This document shows positions 55,853-64,000 of a stretch of DNA of 64,000 nt, piece after piece. Positions within the stretch are counted from its first letter, which is position 1, and every line of letters begins with the position of its first letter. The notes beneath the pieces were generated by a model, which searched no databases, was not told where the DNA came from, and saw nothing but the letters and a program-made list of their open reading frames with translations. A program made the translations under genes and the position numbers. This stretch comes from Metellina segmentata (lineage: Eukaryota; Arthropoda; Arachnida; Araneae; Tetragnathidae). The stretch is taken from positions 89,068,377 through 89,132,376 of the forward strand of contig OX375878.1 in NCBI GenBank assembly GCA_947359465.1. The letters are read 5' to 3'.

Positions 55853-56415
55853 CTCTACCCTATAATAATGGACTGGGCAGATAGATGTGATGGTATAAGG
55901 GAAATAATACATCCTTTAATAGGAGGATGGTCCCCCACTTCCTGTAATTGCACTAGTACCCCTTCTGGGCACAATTTCAACAAGGTTTTGATACACAGCT
56001 ATGGGTATTTGTGTTCATTCCTGCTGCATGAATATCGCCAGCTCAGCTGTAGATTTCGGACGTGGTTCCCTGTTCCGTAAGCGTCGCTCTCACGCGTCCC
56101 ACATATGTTCTATGGGGTTAATGTTGGAACTCTTAGTAGGTCAGGGAAGACGTTTTACATCAATATCTCGATACCACTGCTCGACAGAGGCTGCAACATG
56201 ACATGTAGCGTTGTCCTGGAAGTAACATTCGTCCATCCCATAAAATTTCCAGAGAGTAAGAACCTGATTGTCGAAATGTTCATGTACATGTCGGCGTTCA
56301 ATTTACCAGGAACAACTTGTAAAGGTCCCAGGCTATACCACAAAAAACACCACCAAACAAGTAGTCTGATTTTATTCCAATCCTCTGGTGTCCGGTCCAT
56401 TATTGTAGGGTAGTG
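55853..56415 (-). mobile_element. Tc1-like element, second copy, same deletion junction
   Basis: Termini CTCTACCCTATAATAATGG (left on plus) and CACTACCCTACAATAATGG (right, reverse-complemented), both next to TA. The minus frame at 56155-56400 opens MDRTPEDWNKIRLLVWWCFL, which matches MDRTPEDLNKIRLLVSGCFL of the 52.3 kb copy across the junction, and continues PGKLNADMYMNI. It then decays by frameshifts; the C-terminal part is recognisable only as DNA similarity (TATGGGTATTTGTGTTCATT, AGCTCAGCTGTAGATTTCGG). Confidence 0.88.
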
Positions 56416-56549
56416 TAATTTGCTTAACTATTTTCCACACGTGTTCTAAGCTTTTGACTACGGCTATAGATATAACATGCGCGATTCTAATAACTTAGAC
56501 GGATTTTACGCAAATCCACTGGCGTCCGGTCCATTATTGTAGGGTAGTG
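56416..56549 (-). mobile_element. Element D piece and an extra Tc1 terminus
   Basis: 56416-56505, read on the minus strand, is AGTTATTAGAATCGCGC, ATCTATAGCCGTAGTC and then CTTAGAACACGTGTGGAAAA, i.e. the right half of element D plus the same 40 bp spacer found at 52239-52278. Beyond it, CCATTATTGTAGGGTAGTG (56531-56549, then TA) repeats the Tc1 terminus in the same orientation as the one at 56397-56415. Confidence 0.8.
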
Positions 56550-57700
56550 TATTATGCTTTTTTTTTATTTCCGAGAAGGCAAGAGTGCTTCGCAGACGCA
56601 AAATAAGATACGGATTGTGTAGTGTGAAGGTGCCGTTGACGTTTCCACGTGCCGTTGATTGGTTCAGAAAGTTTCGTCACCTGGATGAGTTCTATAGACA
56701 GTAAACCTCAGAACTATGAGCGCGGATTACGCAGCTACCGGAGAGATGGAGAAAGGTAATCGAACAGAAGTGCACATTTTACTATATTGATTAATTGTAA
56801 TTTTTAGTAAATAACATATTTTTCTTATTTTTTTGTCAAAATAAACGGGACGACCTTTTGCATTATCCCAATATGCCGCCTATAATCATTTCGTATAAGT
56901 CGGTTCATATCAGCTATCGCACCAAAAAGGCGTTGATCCACCTCAGCATGTAGCTTAATGCCCCAGTCAAAATGGATGGAAATGGATCAAGAGATTATTC
57001 TGATTTCTCAGCAAAGTGATTACTGCAGGAATGGGTTGACCCACAAATGTTATATTGGTGCAAATCAGGAGCGCACCCAGTATATTTCTTTGGAAGAAGC
57101 GGAGAAAGTGGTACTCGTGCAATCATATGGGAGGAAACTCAATTTTTTTCTCTATCATCACAGCCGATCCCATTATTCAATAGACCTCCTTCTGCTTAGG
57201 GCAAGAAATATAATGAAGGTTTTATTCCAACTTTCAAAAAAAGTTATTTCAGTAAAATCATTTCTTAAAAGTTGAAATTTCATTCACTATCACCTGGAAA
57301 TAGGGTTCGTTTGTCCACTCACGATAAGATGTTTATTTTTTCATCAGCGCATATCGAAGAGCATATCTGCAAGACAAATTAATACAGCTTAAATTAATTT
57401 GTTTAAGAGTCCAGTTTTTCATTGGAGGATTAGTGTAGAATTGTTCGTTCACTTTATAGATTGGTCGAGTTTCATTGGCGCAAACGCTTTATCTGATCAC
57501 GCTGCGGCAAATAACCGTTTCCTTTGGATATGGCTGAAGCCCATCAACCGTCCCAAGGTATGTCACTGGTACAAATGCATAAATCTGCCCTACCCCTAAT
57601 TGTACAAGTGGGAGAGTTAAACCAACGCGTCATCCTCCAATAAGCATCTGATCTCTTTGGGATAAGGCTGATTATTTTACGATGACGATCTGATGATGGC
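56550..57700. other. Unannotated stretch
   Basis: No gene or family repeat recognised. A 105-codon plus frame (56958-57275) has no recognisable domain. Confidence 0.4.
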
Positions 57701-57709
57701 AGATTTCTG

Positions 57710-57838
57710 TTTTCTTCTGTTGGCGAGAAATTTCGTTCACCAAGATCTCTGGTCAGTTTTCTTGAATTAACGAGAAATCTCGTTCATTACGATATGGTCG
57801 GTTTTGCTAATGACGATATACCTCTTCAGGAGGGTAAA
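57710..57838 (-). mobile_element. TTAA-type miniature element (partial)
   Basis: GGCGAGAAATTTCGTTCACC, TAACGAGAAATCTCGTTC and TAATGACGATATACCTC, ending TTCAGGAGGGTAAA, the complement of a TTTACCCTCCTGAA end. Here the flanking TTAA reads TTTA. Confidence 0.65.
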
Positions 57839-57879
57839 AGGAAAGGAAGGGTGCACCAAAGCGATCAAGACGTCGAGCA

Positions 57880-58740
57880 CTCGGATAAAAGCTCTGTATA
57901 AATCACACGTCAAAAGGTCCAACAGGATTATTATTTTCCCTCCATCTAATTCCCCAACACTCGGGCAGCTACGAACACTCGACAACGGTCGCAGCTTTGG
58001 GTTCTGACCCCCGGGCACTGAGAATGGTACTGTTACGGCTCCAACCACGAAAAAGAAACATTCCTCTCCCCCTGGCAATTTAATGATCATTATCAGTCCG
58101 CGCGATCTGCCGATTACGTCCCATTATGTCATAAAACATTAAAATATAAACAAACGGGAGACAGAAAACACCCGAAGGCGACCTGGAGAGGGTAAGGGGA
58201 AAGAATTAAAAGAAAAACAACGATGTGACATTCGAAACGATAAGTTGTCGGACAATTCAATAGTATTACTTCATCAGCCAATCAGCGTGTTGAACCGCCG
58301 GGCCAATGTGCTCACATTCTCCAAAGGCAATAAAAAACTATAACCGATAGGGAGATTTGAAACAAGGCAGTGTCAATAACTCTTCGAGTGTGATCTGTAC
58401 ACAAATATCCCATAGCAATTTCGCATGTATGTCTTTAGTATGGAGGAAAATGGAAGTTTACTAATATGCGGTTGCCTTTTTTAATCGACGGGTTTTTTGT
58501 TCTGCTTTCTTGGTTGCTGCAGGTTTTGTTTTTCGTGGAGACGTTGATATTTAATTTCAGGGGTTAATTTGTGAGGTCACTTTCGAGCTTCTTATTCCAT
58601 GATCCAATGTTTCTTCCCCCATAAATCGCATTTTTGCTGAGATAAAAAGCGTTCGAACTTTTCTTCTAGCATTCGTCGCACGCAAGCTGTTACGCAACGT
58701 GTGTTTTATACTCTACATTGGGCGTAACTTTGTGATCGAA
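57880..58740. other. GC/CpG-richer unique island
   Basis: Repeat-free. Contains AGCCAATCAGCG (CCAAT), GGCAATAAAAAACTAT (caudal/Hox-like CAATAAAA at 58328), GAAACGATAAGTTG (GATA) and AATGATCATTATC. 58240-58340 is the densest part. No credible open frame. Candidate cis-regulatory module. Confidence 0.35.
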
Positions 58741-59760
58741 AAAACGTACTCGATGAGGGAGATTAAAGCCTTATACAATAGACAAATATTAATACATCTC
58801 TTACTTTCAAGAGCTTTGAAATGTCTTTTCATTTTTGTTTAAATTTGGGAAGTAATGGGAAATGTTTTAACTGTCATACATATTATGACCTATTTCTTTT
58901 ACAATAAAATAATCACTATGTCTAATAAAGATAAGTAAGATTAAGATTTGTAAGATTAATAATAAACTATTTGCTTAATCATTTTATAAGGATGAAAAAC
59001 AATAATATAGATTATAATTTTATCCATATTTAAAACACATTTAATGGGGGATTAATTATACTTATTGGTAATTTAAGTCTCAAATCCTCATCCTTTTGTG
59101 ACTAAGACACGATGCATGAATATGTATATTCTTTCTACACAGCCTATTCTCTTAAATTCTTGCAAACTTTCAATTTGAATATGTTTTCAAACGAATTTGT
59201 CGAAAACTTCAAGAGCTATAATACTGTAACGTCCTATGGGCCTGAGTGTCTAGTATAACGGGCTAGAGTCCCTGAAGTTTACTGTCTCCTAGGTGGTATT
59301 GTTGATTTCACCTGCAAACAAAACTAGAAACAGATTTCGGACTTCGTCTAGTAGAGCCTGTTGCAATTCAAAGATTATAATGAAATTAGGCATTATATAT
59401 GTTTTGCTTTGTGAGCTTCCGTTGTTAAACCCTTGACATGTAGAAATAAATGTAATTTTTATTTTCAAAAAGCAATTTGGAATTCCTCACAATACTTGAT
59501 CAGAAGAATTGGCATACTAAGAACATCTTTTATTCAAACATAAAACTACTTAATATTGTCCTGTTTCTATCGTACTCTATGATTAATTACAACTTAAGTA
59601 TGGTGAAATAAAGCATCTCTTTCTTGCATACCAAAACTTCATTCATACCATCAATAAGATTGACTTCAAATTTTCTCTTAATTTCAAAATTTATTCACGT
59701 TTTGCGTCGATGTCATAGAATAGAACGTTTTACAAGAGAATGAATATTTTCATCACTGAT
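58741..59760. other. AT-rich stretch, nothing recognised
   Basis: No gene or repeat supported. Confidence 0.45.
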
Positions 59761-59910
59761 TTAACCCCCGAGTGGTTTTGACGAGATATCTCGTCCATCA
59801 ATGTCCGACTAATTTTGCTAACGACGAAATATCTTGTCAACAAGATAATGGTTTCATTTAGTAGAGAGAGATTAAGATCTCGTCCGTTTGAAAACACCTT
59901 GTCAAGATAC
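59761..59910 (+). mobile_element. TTAA-type miniature element with intact left end
   Basis: TTAACCCCCGAGTGGTTTTG begins at 59761, followed by a perfect GACGAGATATCTCGTC at 59780, CATCAATGTCCGACTAATTT, ACGACGAAATATCTTGTC and AGATCTCGTCC. The right end is degenerate (TTTGAAAACACCTTGTC). Confidence 0.75.
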
Positions 59911-60347
59911 ATACCGGATGTAAAAAAATTTTTCAGTATAAAATTATTTTAAATCAACATTTTAAAAAATGCACAAGATAATTTTAATCATGTGCATAAT
60001 TCTATAATATTAAGATTAAATTCGTAGTACTTTTTTGAATGCTACAGTCATTAAATCAGTTCTAAGATATTCATTATGAACTAAAAGTACATTCTAGTAA
60101 ATAATGCATGTATTGAATTTCCTAATAATTTAAAAATTCAATGAAAGGATTTTCGCCTCTTTCATTACTATTTTGAGTAACTTTGCTACGAAAATTAATC
60201 AGCGACATTCTAAATTCATTTGAAATTTTATATTTAATATATTTTCATTCAATTCTATCAAACAATACTTAAAAACTAGTAATTTTGAGTTTTGGGTTTG
60301 TAATAGGATTTTCGAGTATTAAAAGACCTAAATTGCCTTAGTTTCTA

Positions 60348-60376
60348 AGAAAAAGTACTAAAGAAGTACTTTTTCT
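60348..60376 (+). repeat. Perfect 12 bp inverted repeat
   Basis: AGAAAAAGTACT and AGTACTTTTTCT with a 5 nt loop. Isolated in AT-rich DNA; no function inferred. Confidence 0.85.
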
Positions 60377-60819
60377 GAGAACCTATAAAATAATATTTCT
60401 TTAAAGTCAATACGAATGAAATACTGTAAAACTCTTTTCAAACTCAGCAAGAATATAACTTATATAAAACAGTATTCAACGATGAAATTTGTCTGGAAAC
60501 ATTAAAAATTGAGAACTATCCTGCTATCAAAAATTTATAGTTTAATTGTTTATATATTGTTTCTACGTAAAATATTATTTTCTTTAAAATCAAATGCAAT
60601 TGAACTGTCGAAACAAAAGAAGAATCATTTGTCAATGTGATCTGGCAATTTTAGGATACGATTAAGACGAAGATTTTACAAGTTTTTAATATGACGTATT
60701 ATATATACTATAAAACAGTTTAGTTACAAAATCCACATCGCATGAGAGCATGAAATGGCATTAGTCTTTTCGAGCTCATGTGCTCAAAACGAATAGATTA
60801 AATTGATATTAAAAAACAT

Positions 60820-60852
60820 ATCTATCATACTTGAAAAATATGATAGATATGA
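60820..60852 (+). repeat. Perfect short inverted repeat
   Basis: TATCTATCATA and TATGATAGATA separated by about 9 nt. Isolated; no function inferred. Confidence 0.8.
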
Positions 60853-61521
60853 TTTAAAAAAATTTAAAATACAAATAAATAGTAAAATAATAATTTAAAA
60901 TAAAAATAAAAATAAATAAATGTTTTATGAAAAAGGCGTCATCTTGCGCATAAGCAACGAAAAAAACTTTTTAGTAACAAAAAGGGTGTTTTTTTGACAT
61001 AGTTCACTGTTTTTAAAATGATAATGCACACTACTCTAAAAAGCCACAAGCAAAGAAGTTAAAATAATTTAATTTTGAAGTTGTTACACGCAAAATTCTA
61101 AAACCTACAACACTATTACACATTTCTTCCTATCCACATCTATTATACTTCAATTAAAATAAAATAATGTTTTGACAATACCACGCCAAAATACTGAATT
61201 CATTTTAGGCCCAAATAACTTTTTAAATGTTCCGCACATCCCAAGTAGATATGCTCGGAATTGTTCTTCAAATATAAATCGTTTGGAATGATTCGAATTA
61301 ATAACTGTAAAAGTAGTGGAAACTGTTTTGGTGATTATTATGAAAATAAAATACACATCTTACATTGAGAAACCATTTTAACGCTTCTTGTTTCAAAATA
61401 TTATATTCTGCATTATAGTCCTTAATTGCAATTTGAGTATTGTTTACACAGAAGATTCAAATGCTTATTTATACTTATATCTAACAGGCTCATTATTGTT
61501 ACTCAAGTTTCTTTATAATAT

Positions 61522-61777
61522 ATCGCTCACTCCTGTTGTTGAACAACGTCATATCTCAAAAATCGGTGAATTTTAGTTATACAGGTTTTCAGAATGCCCT
61601 GAAAGAGTAGTATATCCCTGCAAGAGATCGTCCTATCTCATCACTCAATATTTAGCCGCTAGAGAGCAGAAGTTATATTTATTTTTAATACATTTCAATC
61701 TACTTTTAAACTTTAAAATCACTCTCCTGAAAAATCACGTTTTTTGAGATTCGACGTTGTTGAAAGTAGTGAGCGAT
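61522..61777. mobile_element. 256 bp TIR element
   Basis: ATCGCTCACTCCTGTTGTTG at 61522 and, reverse-complemented from 61777, ATCGCTCACTACTTTCAACA. The similarity continues about 45 bp inwards: AACAACGTCATATCTCAAAA against AACAACGTCGAATCTCAAAA, then TCGGTGAATTTT against ACGTGATTTTTC. No open frame of note. A target-site duplication is not clear (TA is possible). Confidence 0.82.
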
Positions 61778-64000
61778 GTATGAAATACTTTTCAAAAATA
61801 AATCACTCTCGCTTCAGCTAGTCTTCATTTTTAAAGTCTACACATTAAACATACGATGCATTTCTTGACCGAAAGTTTAACATAATCGTTTAAATTTGGA
61901 AAATTACGTAAAGGAAGCATGGTCTTGTTTCAAAACGGTTTAAATACAATCCACGGTAACGGTTGTGTATAAAGATTTTTTGTTTCAACCTTCGATTCTC
62001 TTGAAACAGCTAACATTTCATAACTATAACTTAAATATTCGCTTCAACATTCGGCTTTTTCAAAACTGTTCAAATTTTAACAGTGGTATATTCCTTTCTT
62101 TCTTCTCTTTCACAACATTCTCGTTATATATTACGTTTTTATATTTTAACATAAAGCCTGGTTTCAATTGTAAACATCATTGAGATCGTATATCTTTGTT
62201 TACGAGTTTTACCGTATCCTTTTTACTATGTTTCAGTAAAAATTATGACTACGTCTATCTTTACGAAATAAAAAATGGTACGTTGAATTTAATATTTATC
62301 GGGAATGACGCAGGAAAATTTTGGTTCCCATAAATATTTGAAGTTCCTGCGAAATAATCATTCAAAGGCTTATCAATGAGATTTATTATAGCAACGTCAT
62401 ACTTGAAAACAGTTCTCCCGAATTTATTATAGATTTCGCAATCTATGTAATATACATCCGTATTAAAATTTAATACTTCTTACCCTTAAGAGCGTGAGCA
62501 TGTATTTCATTATCCCTTATTTCTTTTTTAACCAATTCATTGTGTTACTGCAATAATGAGTAACTTGTAAAACTTATGATGTTTGGTTTCAGTATAAAGT
62601 ATCCTGTATTCCCTTTCTGAGAATCGAAGAAATTTGAATTTGTTCAAATCATAAAATATGTGTTATAAAAAAGGAATTTATTCTCTTAAAATTATCTGGG
62701 AAGTTATATGTTCGTTTCAAAGCCATGTTTCTCAATTTATTTTACAATCGCAAATTAGAGAATAAAGCATGGAATTGGTATGTATTTTTAAATCGGCGCT
62801 TTCGGTTTTACAGGGATTAATCATGCTTTAAATTTTAAAAACTGCTGATGAAAATTTGAATTGTTGTCTTGAAGACTAGATAATTTTTGCCGAGAAGAAA
62901 AGATCAGATCAACTATCATAATCAGACATTCTATTTGAAATTGATGGATATTTTATAAGTACTGACTATTTCTTACTTAATTTTAGCAACTTATTGTACT
63001 ATAGTCTCCATACAAACGTTGAGATGTCTACTAAAAGAATAGAATTACTCGTATATTTTAGCTCGTATTTGCTACTGTAGCATCTTGTAAAAAGTATCTT
63101 TTACCAATAAAGAAGGATATCGTTTGAAAATTTATTTATGGGCATCTGTTTTAAGTGCTACACAGCAAATAATGTATTTTATAGAATTGTAAAATGAAAG
63201 TTTTCTACGCACCAATCCATTCGTTATTCTAATACTTGAAATAAATACTGAAATGCTCTACACCTTTGCAAAGACAATCGTAACATCATAGCGTTTATAT
63301 ATTGTTGGCTCAGGTACCCAAAATTGTTAGCAAATAAATTTTCAATTAACTCATTTATAAAATGTCATACATAAGATCTTAAATTAGATAGTTGTCACAA
63401 ACATAACGTTTTCCCTTAAATTCGCATTAATTAATGTGATGTAAGACGTTATTAATAATTCGTTTTCCTTAGTGTGCTATAAGTATAAATAAAAATACTT
63501 CCATTATTTAAATTTGCTAATTGCAAAAATATATTCAGATTACTTAGCTGACGTTGATTAATGTCATATGTTAACTATAGGTTCTAGAAAATACGTTCTA
63601 ATTAATATTTAGAGTAATATATTGCATCAACGAATCTACAGTATTTTAAAGTGCTATTAAACAGTTGTAAGTAAAGTAATTTCTCTTGACTGTGTTTATT
63701 ATAATGTAATTTTAAATTCCATTCAGTTTATAAGTTCATATCTCCAAAAGAACAGTAAAAAGAATATATCACCAGAAGAATATGCAAAAATAAAATATAC
63801 ACTCCCAAGTTTCCCTTTTCTCCGTGTTAACCATCATGGTCAAAACGTAAATAAAATTTTTAAAATTTTGAGTTTGGTGGCTTGGTAGTTTTTTTTATAT
63901 GAATCCAATAAAAAGATCTTAATTTTTTTATATTAAAAAAAAAAGACAATTGTGTACACATTTCTGTGAAAGAAGCTTACTCTTAGAAAATGGAATCATG
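61778..64000. other. AT-rich stretch to window end, nothing recognised
   Basis: About 2.2 kb of AT-rich DNA with no supported gene, RNA or repeat. Confidence 0.45.

Overview
The window reads as intergenic, repeat-dense DNA from a large AT-rich animal genome. An arthropod is most likely, because it combines tRNA-derived SINEs, Tc1-like, Tigger-like and hAT-like DNA transposon remnants, TIR-bearing miniature elements and several young tandem arrays. A chelicerate such as a spider would fit, but the sequence does not prove it. No confident host protein-coding gene, rRNA or functional tRNA gene is visible. Almost every open frame is a chance frame of 60-120 codons or lies in a repeat. The clearest protein signal is the C-terminal part of a Tc1-like DD34E transposase.

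Layout. 0-10 kb: a decayed TTAA-type element, several SINEs, a perfect-looking 4 x 159 bp array made of SINE pieces, a 250 bp duplication and a 12-unit 53/54 bp array. 10-15 kb: a Tigger-like remnant, a doublet of hAT-like ends rich in ATCGATGT palindromes, a SINE with intact 13 bp target duplications and a 7 x 98 bp array. 15-19 kb: GC-richer unique DNA and an old approx. 370 bp array broken up by SINEs. 20-31 kb: a TTAA element, a 244 bp TIR element, hAT-type ends and a SINE cluster. 32-37 kb: a unique island, a 32 bp array, a SINE with target duplication, and a 1.9 kb tandem expansion of the TTAA element. 37-46 kb: SINE fragments, fold-back repeats, a Tc1 fragment and two unique islands. 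46-57 kb: more TTAA elements, a GC hairpin, a SINE disrupted by another repeat, and two Tc1-like composite elements 3.6 kb apart in opposite orientation. 57-64 kb: a unique island, two TTAA elements, a 256 bp TIR element, then AT-rich DNA with no recognisable content.

Three repeat systems explain most of the structure. (1) A modular SINE family uses one central body with two different tRNA-like heads and at least two different 3' ends, with clean target-site duplications in several copies. (2) A TTAA-flanked miniature element family (piggyBac-like by its ends) is built from repeated copies of the 16 bp palindrome GACGAGATATCTCGTC. (3) A Tc1-like composite unit shares one internal-deletion junction between its two copies. 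Between repeats, GC- and CpG-richer unique islands of 0.4-1.1 kb are candidates for cis-regulatory DNA in a gene desert; that last point is inference only.
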